From contig CACYDK010000202.1 in the NCBI GenBank assembly GCA_902773155.1, forward strand, positions 1-15,525: DNA of 15,525 nucleotides, given 5' to 3'. The translations under genes were made by a program, and so were the position numbers. Shown piece after piece: positions 1-6,459 of this stretch. Each line of letters opens with the position of its first letter. Position 1 is the stretch's first letter. The stretch comes from an uncultured Ruminococcus sp. GTDB lineage: Bacteria; Bacillota; Clostridia; Oscillospirales; Acutalibacteraceae. The notes under the pieces were generated by a model. It had not been told where the DNA came from. It made no database searches and worked only from the letters and a program-made list of their open reading frames with translations.

Positions 1-1255
1 CAGCCACATTGACGGACTGATCATAGACGTGGCCTCCGACTCAGAGCTTACGACAACAGATACTGCATTTTGGCTGGAGAGAAGCACGGTATTCCGCGGA
101 AACGGCCACAAGCTCACGATCACCACAACTCCCAAGGAGGGCTACGCCTACTACGGCATATTTGCCTGCGATTATGAGGAAACCCCGATAGATTTAATTA
201 TCGAAGACATCACCCTCGTTATAAATGCGGACAATCCCCTGCTCTGCAATTATTCCTTTGCAAGCCTCAGCTTTAAAAACGTCGAGGCAGAGCTAAACGC
301 CCCGGATGAAGAGAGCGCGATAAAGCATTTTGCAAATAGGGTCAGCTTTGAAGGCTGTTATCTTGAAGCTCCGGCTGAAATCTCTGAGAACGACAGCGTT
401 ACGGACAAAGAGGGCAAATCGCTGAACAAGGTTATAATCAAAAAGGGCGAGAATCCCAACCCGACTCCCACCGAAGCAAAAACAGAGCCCGGAGCGGAGC
501 CGGGAGACGAATCCGCGACGGAACCCGGCGAGCCCGGCAACAAGCCGACCGAGCCCGACCCCGAGCCGACAACTCCAGGACAGACTCCAACCGAGGCCGC
601 TCCGGAAACCAACCCGTCTGAAAAGCTTAAGAGCTTCTTTTTCCTCCCGGACAGCTCACAGCTGATTTCCGGTTACAGCTTTAAGCTCGCCGTTCAGGAC
701 TCAAACGGCGCGATCGTACTATACGATATGACGGAAACAGACAAAAGCGTCAACGACGTACGTGTTTTTGAGGCCAAAGTACCCGAAAACGTCGAGATCG
801 CCCTTTTGATGTTCCAGGTTTTCGACGGCAACAGCTTCGTAAGCCAGACCGACGCCTTCCCCGACCAGGCTGAAAATAACATTATCAAGTCTGACGGGTC
901 GACCTATTCCGAAGAGTCGGAGAATAAAAACACCGTTGAGAAGAAGAAGAAGAATCCGATCAAGGTTACGGTCAAAAAGAAAAACACCCTAAAAAAGAGC
1001 AAGCTCAAAAGTAAAAAGCAGAGCGTAAAAGCGCTCAGGGTCACAAAAAACAAGGGCAGCCTGACCTACAAGATCACAAGCGTGCCAAAGAAAATTAAGA
1101 AGCTGGTAAAAATCAGCTCAAAGGGCGTAATAACCTTTGCCAAGGGAAAATACGCGGCCGGAAAATACAAAATCAAGGTCAGCGTAACCGCCAAGGGCAC
1201 AAAAACCTATAAGCCCGGCACCGTTAAGAAAACGGTCAACGTTACAATTAAATAA
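1..1255 (+). CDS. Secreted lysine-rich surface protein, 3' part only
   Basis: The reading frame is open to the left edge (first full codon at base 2), so the GTG at 29 is internal and the N-terminus, presumably with the signal peptide, lies outside the window. The visible 417 residues hold a beta-rich region of short alternating hydrophobic stretches (nt 2-440), compatible with a beta-helix but not proven. A Pro/Glu/Thr linker follows (about nt 445-625), then a domain opening with SFFFLPDSS (about 628-940), and a strongly basic C-terminal module (about 945-1252) ending VTAKGTKTYK...VNVTIK. That last module also ends the proteins at 4401 and 6460, which suggests shared extracellular anchoring or spacing. 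No LPXTG motif, membrane anchor or dockerin is seen. No enzymatic function is recognised. The gene is real with high confidence; its role is unknown. Confidence 0.85.
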   Translation, partial: SHIDGLIIDVASDSELTTTDTAFWLERSTVFRGNGHKLTITTTPKEGYAYYGIFACDYEETPIDLIIEDITLVINADNPLLCNYSFASLSFKNVEAELNAPDEESAIKHFANRVSFEGCYLEAPAEISENDSVTDKEGKSLNKVIIKKGENPNPTPTEAKTEPGAEPGDESATEPGEPGNKPTEPDPEPTTPGQTPTEAAPETNPSEKLKSFFFLPDSSQLISGYSFKLAVQDSNGAIVLYDMTETDKSVNDVRVFEAKVPENVEIALLMFQVFDGNSFVSQTDAFPDQAENNIIKSDGSTYSEESENKNTVEKKKKNPIKVTVKKKNTLKKSKLKSKKQSVKALRVTKNKGSLTYKITSVPKKIKKLVKISSKGVITFAKGKYAAGKYKIKVSVTAKGTKTYKPGTVKKTVNVTIK

Positions 1256-1267
1256 TATAATAAATCA

Positions 1268-1296
1268 GAGGCTGTCGCAAATTCTGCGACAGCCTC
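1268..1296 (+). terminator. Perfect 12-bp hairpin after the first gene, probable terminator
   Basis: Arms 1268-1279 (GAGGCTGTCGCA) and 1285-1296 (TGCGACAGCCTC) are perfectly complementary around a 5-base loop, 12 bases after the stop codon. The position fits a transcription terminator. No T-tract follows (AACCTATCCC), so it may be a weak terminator, a 3' stabilising hairpin or a dispersed repeat. Confidence 0.55.
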
Positions 1297-1359
1297 AACC
1301 TATCCCTACCCCTTTTCAATGGCTGATCAATTAAGAATTAAGAATTAATTGCGCATTGC

Positions 1360-1605
1360 GTACCCCTTTTAAAGGATATTCCCCCGCTGGGGGGGGGGGG
1401 AATGTCAGCCACAGGCTGACAAAAGGGGTGCCGCCCTCGCTAGAGAATGCGAATTGTTGCGAGCGCAGTGAGCCAATTCGCGGGGATTGTGTAGCGTAGC
1501 GGTCTCGTTTGCAGGTGGTTTATTAAGGCTTCATCTTAGGGAAAAGTAATCCCCCAAAATCGAGCCCGTTGGGCTAACGATTTTGACTCCTTTAAAAAGG
1601 GGTAC
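1360..1605. mobile_element. MITE-like element with terminal inverted repeats, no ORF
   Basis: Base 1360 begins GTACCCCTTTTAAAGGA, and 1588-1605 is TCCTTTAAAAAGGGGTAC, its inverted complement apart from one inserted A/T. The 246 bp between are non-coding and full of hairpins: CCCCC/GGGGG at 1381-1393, GTCAGCC/GGCTGAC at 1404-1420, GCGAATTG/CAATTCGC at 1449-1481, and a stem at 1556-1584 (AAAATCG, AGCCC / GGGCT, CGATTTT). Just outside are simple repeats, GAATTAA on the left (1330-1350) and GAATTGC-like on the right (1606-1633). A clear target-site duplication is not visible; ATTGC occurs on both sides but not flush. No transposase is present. The most likely reading is a miniature inverted-repeat or other dispersed intergenic element. 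Confidence 0.5.
1389..1400. repeat. Homopolymer run of 12 G
   Basis: Twelve consecutive G lie inside the inverted-repeat element, after a CCCCC that can pair with part of the run. This is intergenic, so no reading frame depends on its length. It is a likely site of slippage in the cell or of sequencing length error. Confidence 0.9.
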
Positions 1606-1633
1606 ATATTGCGAATTTCGAATTGCGAATTGC

Positions 1634-1667
1634 AAAAAGGGGCGTCGCTTAACGCGACAACCCCTTC
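1634..1667 (-). terminator. Rho-independent terminator of the Fn3-repeat gene
   Basis: Read on the minus strand, AAGGGG and GTCGC pair with GCGAC and CCCCTT around GTTAA, with small internal bulges, and a T-tract follows the descending arm. It lies about 41 bases past the stop of the minus-strand gene ending at 1709. A second small hairpin (GAAAGC/GCTTTC, 1682-1695) lies between the stop and this terminator. Confidence 0.75.
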
Positions 1668-1708
1668 TTTACAGGGCACAAGAAAGCTCGCTTTCCTGTT
1701 ACTCTGAT

Positions 1709-2902
1709 TTATTCTACTGTTACGTTTACGTATACCTTGCAGGTTTTGAGCGTATTGTTAAACTCGCGGCGCGCAGCTATGGAAAGCATATTGTAGATAC
1801 CTTCTCTTACTGCCTCGGTGAATGTAACCTGGATCTTAGCTTTTCCGGCAGCGAGAGCCTTGATGACGCCGTACTCTTGCTCTACAACGTCCTTGCCTTC
1901 GACAACCTCGATAGCCGGATGCATTGTCTCGTCCTCGGGATAGTTACCGTAGTAGGTAAGGTAAAGATAGTTGCCCTCGCTGTACTTTTCGCCGACCTTG
2001 AGCTTGAGGTCTACGTTTAAGTTGCCCTCGGCGTCTGTATAGTAACAATTCTCGGGAATGTGGATGTTGGGAAGCTTACCCTCATAGGATTCATCGCCGT
2101 TCTTTACGGCAGTGATTATATAGGTGTATATCGTGGGATAGCCCTTCTCAACTGTATCTACATAGAAAGCGGATTCAATAGTGTCCAGAAGAATGAGCTC
2201 GTTTGGAAAATCTACTCTGTAGACCTTGTAAGAATCGGCGGCTTTGTTGGGTATCCACTTAAGTCTTGTTATAGTCTTATTTCCCTCTGTTCTTGTATCA
2301 GCGGCAGTGAGCTCTATAGGAGACATAAAGGTCTTAGCCTTTGCTGCGGAAGCGACGGAAGCGGACTTTCCGATCACGGCCTTTACCTTGTAGGAGTATT
2401 TTACGCCGTTCTTAACGCTCTGGTCGGTGCAGGACATCTTGGTTACAGTCTTAAGAAGAGCGTACTTTTTGCCGCTTGCTTTTCTGTAAACCTTGTACTT
2501 CTTAGCTGCGCCGGCCTTCCAAGTCAGCTTGAGCGCGGCGGCCTTCGTCTTGAGCTTGAGCGATGTGGGAGCCTTAACGCGGGTTACGCTAACGGCCTTT
2601 GAAGCCTTACCGCCTACAGCCTTGACCTTGTAGGAATACTCCACGCCGTTTGTTACCTTTTTGTCGGTAAAGGCTGTCTTTTTTGTTGTGGCCACGAGCT
2701 TCTTTCTGCGGTAAACCTTGTACTTAGAGGCGCCCTTGACCTTTTTCCAGCTGATTTTGATTCCGTCCTTGGTGTTAGCGGCCTTTACGGTCTTTGGAAC
2801 CGAAACAGCGGCGGCAGAAGCCGAAACAGCGGCAACGGCGGCCGTGGAGCTCACGGTCAAAGCGGCAAGAGCTACGCTTACGATTCTTGTTGTTTTCTTC
2901 AT
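1709..2902 (-). CDS. Exported protein with three Fn3-like modules and an Ig-like C-terminus
   Basis: The protein has 397 residues. A signal peptide covers residues 1-32 (MKKTTR, an Ala/Val-rich core, ending SASAAA). Three Fn3-like modules follow at about 33-108, 111-191 and 193-285. Each carries a KI/LKW-type strand, a YKVYR strand and an NGVxYSYKVKAV-type strand; the third is the most diverged (IYTYIITAV). The last 110 residues hold a Big_2-like motif (LKLKVGEKY ... GVIKALAAGKAKIQVTF). The two first modules are lysine-rich. GGAGG at 2910-2914 sits 7 bases before the ATG, fixing the start. The gene is transcribed divergently from the one at 3123 and has its own promoter and terminator. There is no catalytic domain, so a structural or adhesive wall-associated role is inferred; ligand unknown. 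Confidence 0.88.
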   Translation of the reverse strand: MKKTTRIVSVALAALTVSSTAAVAAVSASAAAVSVPKTVKAANTKDGIKISWKKVKGASKYKVYRRKKLVATTKKTAFTDKKVTNGVEYSYKVKAVGGKASKAVSVTRVKAPTSLKLKTKAAALKLTWKAGAAKKYKVYRKASGKKYALLKTVTKMSCTDQSVKNGVKYSYKVKAVIGKSASVASAAKAKTFMSPIELTAADTRTEGNKTITRLKWIPNKAADSYKVYRVDFPNELILLDTIESAFYVDTVEKGYPTIYTYIITAVKNGDESYEGKLPNIHIPENCYYTDAEGNLNVDLKLKVGEKYSEGNYLYLTYYGNYPEDETMHPAIEVVEGKDVVEQEYGVIKALAAGKAKIQVTFTEAVREGIYNMLSIAARREFNNTLKTCKVYVNVTVE

Positions 2903-2955
2903 TTGTTATCCTCCTTATAACATTATGTCAAACGAAAATCGGCAATTCCGATACC

Positions 2956-3011
2956 TTTTTAATCGTAGCATTAAAAACAACGAATGTCAATAACAATCTG
3001 TTTTTAATCGT
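2956..3011. repeat. Repeated TTTTTAATCGT motif in the divergent promoter region
   Basis: TTTTTAATCGT occurs identically at 2956-2966 and 3001-3011. An inverted copy of its core, ATTAAAAACA (2970-2979), pairs with TGTTTTTAAT (2999-3008). The left copy overlaps the -10 box of the minus-strand gene. The arrangement is suggestive of binding sites for a regulator shared by the two divergent genes, but AT-rich repeats can arise by chance. Confidence 0.4.
2962..2990 (-). promoter_or_regulatory. SigA-type promoter of the Fn3-repeat gene
   Basis: On the minus strand, TTGACA (2985-2990) and TACGAT (2962-2967) are separated by exactly 17 bp. The predicted start near 2955 gives a leader of about 50 bases. 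A 5-bp palindrome ATCGG/CCGAT (2938-2952) falls in the leader. Confidence 0.65.
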
Positions 3012-3059
3012 CGAGCAACACTATTTTGCCAAAGTCTTTTCGGCTTACAATATACTGTG

Positions 3060-3088
3060 TTGATTTTTTGGGCATAATATGTTATAAT
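3060..3088 (+). promoter_or_regulatory. SigA-type promoter of the PPC-domain protein gene
   Basis: TTGATT (3060-3065) and a consensus TATAAT (3083-3088) are separated by 17 bp. Predicted transcription start is near 3095, giving a leader of about 28 bases that contains only the ribosome binding site. Confidence 0.75.
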
Positions 3089-3122
3089 TTCATAAAATTA
3101 TTTTATTGAAAGGATGATTATT

Positions 3123-4322
3123 ATGAAAAAAGCATTGTCAGTTCTTCTCGCTGTGCTTATCGCGGCGGGAATATTCACCGCTGTTCCCGCAGTTTCGAGC
3201 GCGGCGGATTACGCTCAGACCGAGATCGAGTCGAACGACTCCTTCTCTGATGCTCAGCTTATCACGCTTGGCAATTCGCTGACAGGCGAAATGCCCGCTG
3301 CCGATGATCTCGATATTTACAAGTTCATCTCGACCGAGGACGGAAAAATCAATATCAGCATCGATAACCTGACTCCAAACGAAACAGCTATGCACGGTAG
3401 CTGGTCATTCTTTATCTTTGGTCCCGACCAGAGAAAGGAATTCGCCATGGCTGAGATCGATCTTAAAGAAACGGGCGTTACATTACCGTTTATCGGCGCC
3501 AAGGCAGGCAACTATTACTACCTGATGATCTACGGCGGCCCGCGTTACGCAAGCGCTCATTCCTACAGGATCAGAACCTCGTTTACTAAGGGCAAGGGTT
3601 ACGAAAAAGAAAACAACGGTACCGAATCTGACGCTACAAGCTATATACTCGCCAATAAAATGTCCGGCACTATCGGCAGCGATTCTCACGACGGCGACTG
3701 GAATGAGGTCATGGACATAGATTACTACAATATCAAGGCTCCTGCCAAGGGAACTATGACTCTCAATTTCAATCATAAAGCCAGAGCGCCTAAGGTTTAT
3801 AACGAAGGCGGCTGGTACTGCAACCTTTACAAGCACAACAACGGCGGTAATCTTACCGTCAGCGACGCTACCGTCCGCATCGAAACTGACGATACAAAAA
3901 CGATATACAAGGCGTCGGTAGACAAGAACGCCGAATTCTGGTTTACAGTACAGAGCGGTTTTGACACCAATCTCACGGGCGCAAGTCTCTCGTACGCCTC
4001 CGACGTTGTCGGCGAGCCTTATAACATAACCTCGACCTTCGTTCTCGCCGCAAAGCCCAGCCTCAAAGCTAAGGCAACCAAAAACGCCATTACTCTAACG
4101 GCAAAGAAGCTTTCCGACGTAACGGGCTACGAGATCGAAATTAAAAACGGCAAGAAATTCAAAAAGATCGCCACTACCAAGAAGCCCGCGCTCAGCTACA
4201 AGAAGTCCGGACTCAAGAAGAACACCAAATACACCTTCCGCGTAAGAGCCTACCTCAAGAAGGACGACACAAAATACTACGGAAAGTGGGTTACTATCAC
4301 AGCTAAAACAAAGAAAAAATAA
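3123..4322 (+). CDS. Exported protein with two PPC-like domains and a C-terminal Fn3 domain
   Basis: The protein has 399 residues. The ATG at 3114 is rejected because it overlaps the ribosome binding site (GAAAGGA, 3108-3114); the ATG at 3123 lies 8 bases downstream of it and opens a typical signal peptide (residues 1-28, MKKALSVLLAVL ... SSAA). Residues 33-155 and 160-295 each begin with an ExND/ENN...DA motif and carry a D-[IL]DxY[KY] strand (LDIYKF near 67, DIDYYNI near 200). Both are hallmarks of bacterial pre-peptidase C-terminal (PPC) beta-sandwiches, which occur in secreted enzymes as substrate-binding or stability modules. Here there is no catalytic domain. Residues 308-399 form a lysine-rich Fn3 domain (GYEIEIKNGKKFKKI ... 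YTFRVRAYLK). A binding or scaffold role outside the cell is inferred. Domain assignment is moderately sure, function unknown. Confidence 0.85.
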   Translation: MKKALSVLLAVLIAAGIFTAVPAVSSAADYAQTEIESNDSFSDAQLITLGNSLTGEMPAADDLDIYKFISTEDGKINISIDNLTPNETAMHGSWSFFIFGPDQRKEFAMAEIDLKETGVTLPFIGAKAGNYYYLMIYGGPRYASAHSYRIRTSFTKGKGYEKENNGTESDATSYILANKMSGTIGSDSHDGDWNEVMDIDYYNIKAPAKGTMTLNFNHKARAPKVYNEGGWYCNLYKHNNGGNLTVSDATVRIETDDTKTIYKASVDKNAEFWFTVQSGFDTNLTGASLSYASDVVGEPYNITSTFVLAAKPSLKAKATKNAITLTAKKLSDVTGYEIEIKNGKKFKKIATTKKPALSYKKSGLKKNTKYTFRVRAYLKKDDTKYYGKWVTITAKTKKK

Positions 4323-4333
4323 GCAAAACATCA

Positions 4334-4364
4334 GCCGCCGGACGAAATGTCCGGCGGCGTTTTT
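4334..4364 (+). terminator. Strong terminator between convergent genes
   Basis: GCCGCCGGAC and GTCCGGCGGC form a perfect 10-bp GC-rich stem with a GAAAT loop, followed by GTTTTT. It is 11 bases after the stop of the plus-strand gene. It may also slow the minus-strand transcript arriving from 4401, though the T-tract is poorer in that direction. Confidence 0.9.
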
Positions 4365-4371
4365 ATGCCCT

Positions 4372-4397
4372 TTGTACGGCAATTATTGTACGGCAAT
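4372..4397. repeat. 12-bp direct repeat TTGTACGGCAAT
   Basis: TTGTACGGCAAT occurs at 4372-4383 and again at 4386-4397 with two bases between, in the short gap between convergent genes. It is exact but short; no function is apparent. Confidence 0.6.
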
Positions 4398-4400
4398 CAA

Positions 4401-6185
4401 CTATCTGACCGCGATCCTGATTGTTTTTTCTACTGATTTGCCTTTGACCTTGTTATTTCCCTGATCGGTGAATCTTACTACCACCTTGTAGGTCCTGCCC
4501 TTGGTAAGACCCTCCTTTACGGTAAGCTTGCCCGACTTGGAAACCGTTATATTCTTGTTGCCGGATTTCTTCTTATATGTGATCTTGCCGGCGGCATTTA
4601 CGAACTTGACCTTTTTCGACAATTTAAAGGTGGTTTTTTTATTCGCCTTGGCCTTGAGAACCAGTCCTTTCGCCATAAAGCTGCTGTCCTTTTTCAGGAC
4701 TGTGATCTTAATAGTTTTCTTATCGCCGTTGTTCTTGACGGTGATGGTGACAGTTCCCTTGGAAACGCCCTTGACCTTGCCCTTCTTATCGACGGTGGCT
4801 ATAGCTTTGTCTCCCGACTTGAAGGTGCTGGTACCTTCGCCGTTTTCAACCTTGATGGTCGTGGTCTCGTCAACCTTGATCGTTGTTTTCTTGGCGCTTA
4901 TCTTTAATTCCGCGGGCTGAGTATTAGCTTCTGTCGACGCTTCGGTGGGCTTTACAACAGGCGTTGTGGGGGTTACATCAACCGTAGCGGGGGCTGTGGG
5001 AGCGTCTGTTGGGTTGTCGGAGATGACCTCTGCGCTTGTGGGAGCTTCCGTAGCCGGCTCGGTAGCCGCGGGCTTGTCGGGCTTAGTCGGTGTTACGTCA
5101 ACTGTAGCCGGAGTTGTGGGAGCCTCTGTGGGCTTATCGGAGATGACCTCCGCGCTTGTGGGAGCTTCCGTAGCCGGCTGGGTCTCCGGAGCGTCTGTTA
5201 CCGGAGCTGTAGCGGGCTGTGTCTCGGGAGCGTCTGTCGCGGGATCAGTCAGCACCTCGCCAATAGCCTCGGTCGGAACGGTTGTCACGGGCGCTGTGGG
5301 TGCGTCTGTCTCGGGCTGTGTTTCGGGAGCGTCTGTTACGGGCGCTGTGGGAGCGTCTGTCTCGGGCTGTGTTTCGGGAGCGTCCGTCGCCGGAGCAGTA
5401 GTAGCCTCGGTCTCGGGGGCTGTCGAAGCGTCTGTAGCCGCTTCCGTAGTCTCTACTGTAGTCTCCGCAGTTGTCTCCTCGGTCGTCTCTGCTGTGGTCT
5501 CCTCAGTCGTCTCCTCGGTTGTTTCCTCGACTGTATCGTAGGCCACGATCGCGTACGACTTGGGATAGTTTTTGATATTTTCCAGCACGATCTCGGCCTC
5601 GTTCGAGAACAGACTTCCGCCCTCGGGAAGGATATCGGAGGGGATAGTATTGGAATTCATAACCGTTTCGATCTGGAAAGCGATCTTATCTCCGGGCTGC
5701 AGGCAGTTGACCTCCTGCTGGCCGGTCGCGAGGCTTTTTTCGACCGTCTGGGTATCTCCGTCCTCTTTGAGAGGCACGTTATACTTCAACACGCCCTCGC
5801 CGTAGCCCTCGCTCCATACCCAGCTGAACGCGTTGCTGCCCGCGCCCTCAAGATCGCCCGGCTGGAGCGGTCCCATAAGGGTCATTCCGAGGCCGTTTAT
5901 GCCCTCGAACTTATCTCCTCCGGCGAGCGTGCCTCTGAGGAAGCCCTCAAGGAAAAAAACGGCGTTTTGGTCGCCCAAATCCTCGTCCGCGGTGAAATGC
6001 ACATCGACGGGAAGGTACTTCTTTCCGTCGGTTCCCGTGATCGGCGCACCGACCGAGATCTCGGTTATTCTGGCCTTGTAGTTGTCGGGATTGAACGCCG
6101 ACGCCGTCAGCGGCGCGCTGACGACTACCGCCAACATCAGCAAAACAGCCAGTAAAACAGATACGGTTTTTTTCATTTTTCTCAT
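4401..6185 (-). CDS. Exported Thr-rich linker protein with Big_2 domain and basic C-terminal module
   Basis: The protein has 594 residues. The ATG at 6185 lies 7 bases after GGAGG; an in-frame ATG at 6176 lies three codons later. A signal peptide covers residues 1-30 (cleavage near TASA/F). Residues 31-217 form an N-terminal domain I do not recognise. Residues 218-425 are a Thr/Pro/Glu/Ala linker with ETTxETT repeats, two 17-residue units (263-296) and two 40-residue units (338-417). A Big_2 Ig-like domain follows at about 426-497 (IKVDETTTIKV ... IATVDKKGKVKGVSKGTVTITV). The last 90 residues are the lysine-rich module shared with the proteins at 1 and 6460. The linker is a plausible target for O-glycosylation or phosphorylation. 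The neighbouring upstream gene encodes a CotH-like kinase, but this gene has its own promoter. No anchor or catalytic motif is visible. Confidence 0.88.
   Translation of the reverse strand: MRKMKKTVSVLLAVLLMLAVVVSAPLTASAFNPDNYKARITEISVGAPITGTDGKKYLPVDVHFTADEDLGDQNAVFFLEGFLRGTLAGGDKFEGINGLGMTLMGPLQPGDLEGAGSNAFSWVWSEGYGEGVLKYNVPLKEDGDTQTVEKSLATGQQEVNCLQPGDKIAFQIETVMNSNTIPSDILPEGGSLFSNEAEIVLENIKNYPKSYAIVAYDTVEETTEETTEETTAETTEETTAETTVETTEAATDASTAPETEATTAPATDAPETQPETDAPTAPVTDAPETQPETDAPTAPVTTVPTEAIGEVLTDPATDAPETQPATAPVTDAPETQPATEAPTSAEVISDKPTEAPTTPATVDVTPTKPDKPAATEPATEAPTSAEVISDNPTDAPTAPATVDVTPTTPVVKPTEASTEANTQPAELKISAKKTTIKVDETTTIKVENGEGTSTFKSGDKAIATVDKKGKVKGVSKGTVTITVKNNGDKKTIKITVLKKDSSFMAKGLVLKAKANKKTTFKLSKKVKFVNAAGKITYKKKSGNKNITVSKSGKLTVKEGLTKGRTYKVVVRFTDQGNNKVKGKSVEKTIRIAVR
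4935..5399 (-). repeat. Tandem coding repeats in the Thr-rich linker
   Basis: Two 51-nt units (5298-5399) encode TAP[AV]TDAPETQPETDAP. Two 120-nt units (4935-5174) encode a 40-residue block with APTSAEVISD; a 41-base stretch at 5019-5059 recurs at 5139-5179 with one difference, offset exactly 120. Degenerate TDAPETQPAT copies lie between. The near identity at DNA level suggests recent duplication, so linker length probably varies between strains. Confidence 0.85.
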
Positions 6186-6190
6186 TTCCT

Positions 6191-6232
6191 CTCCTCCCGC
6201 ATAGCTTTTTGGGGGGAGCGACCCTACGCGGG
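6191..6232 (-). promoter_or_regulatory. Leader hairpin abutting the ribosome binding site of the Thr-rich protein gene
   Basis: On the minus strand CCCGCGTAG (6224-6232) pairs with CTATGCGGG (6196-6204), nine pairs with one G-U. The 3' arm supplies the first G residues of the GGGAGGAG ribosome binding site (6191-6198). The loop carries CTCCCCCC, whose CTCC could compete for the GGAG. This could modulate translation initiation; no known riboswitch core was recognised in the roughly 134-base leader. Confidence 0.4.
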
Positions 6233-6325
6233 ATTTAAGGCCGCCTGCATAAGTTTTACAGTACCGACAGCGAATGTGGATTTAATAAGCAAAAATCCCA
6301 ACATCAACCGCGGTATTATGTTGAA

Positions 6326-6354
6326 ACTATACAATAACACAAGAAAAATGTCAA
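6326..6354 (-). promoter_or_regulatory. SigA-type promoter of the Thr-rich protein gene
   Basis: On the minus strand TTGACA (6349-6354) and TATAGT (6326-6331) are separated by 17 bp, close to consensus. The predicted start near 6319 gives a leader of about 134 bases. The promoter lies in the gap after the CotH-like gene, so the two genes need not be co-transcribed. Confidence 0.8.
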
Positions 6355-6364
6355 TAATATTGGA

Positions 6365-6424
6365 ACAAGCGGTAGAATAATCGGCATAAGCGGTATTACT
6401 CCGGCATAACGGCGGCAAATCCGG
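6365..6424. repeat. Three imperfect 20-bp direct repeats upstream of a -35 box
   Basis: On the plus strand ACAAGCGGTAGAATAATCGGC (6365-6385 minus its last base for brevity), ATAAGCGGTATTACTCCGGC (6386-6405) and ATAACGGCGGCAAATCCGG (6406-6424) follow each other directly with periods of 21 and 20 bp, about two helical turns. They end 10 bp upstream of the -35 box of the Thr-rich protein gene, a place where an activator could bind on one face of the helix. The third copy is the most diverged. Confidence 0.5.
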
Positions 6425-6459
6425 TGTCTCAAGCGTTCAAAAAACCTGTCCTTTCAAAA

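Noticed and set aside
29..1255. GTG at 29 as the start of the first gene
   Set aside because: The frame is open to base 2, there is no ribosome binding site and no signal peptide; the gene is truncated by the window edge.
1320..1640. CRISPR array or origin
   Set aside because: The repeats here are inverted or simple-sequence (GAATTAA, GAATTGC) without regular spacers, and there are no DnaA boxes or cas genes.
4945..5541. Long plus-strand ORF opposite the Thr-rich linker
   Set aside because: Its Ser/Val/Gly repeats are the antisense reading of the threonine/alanine/glutamate repeat codons; no ribosome binding site or independent support.
5535..6095. Cohesin domain in the Thr-rich protein
   Set aside because: A beta-rich exported N-terminal domain near a dockerin gene raised this, but the cohesin strand motifs are not visible.
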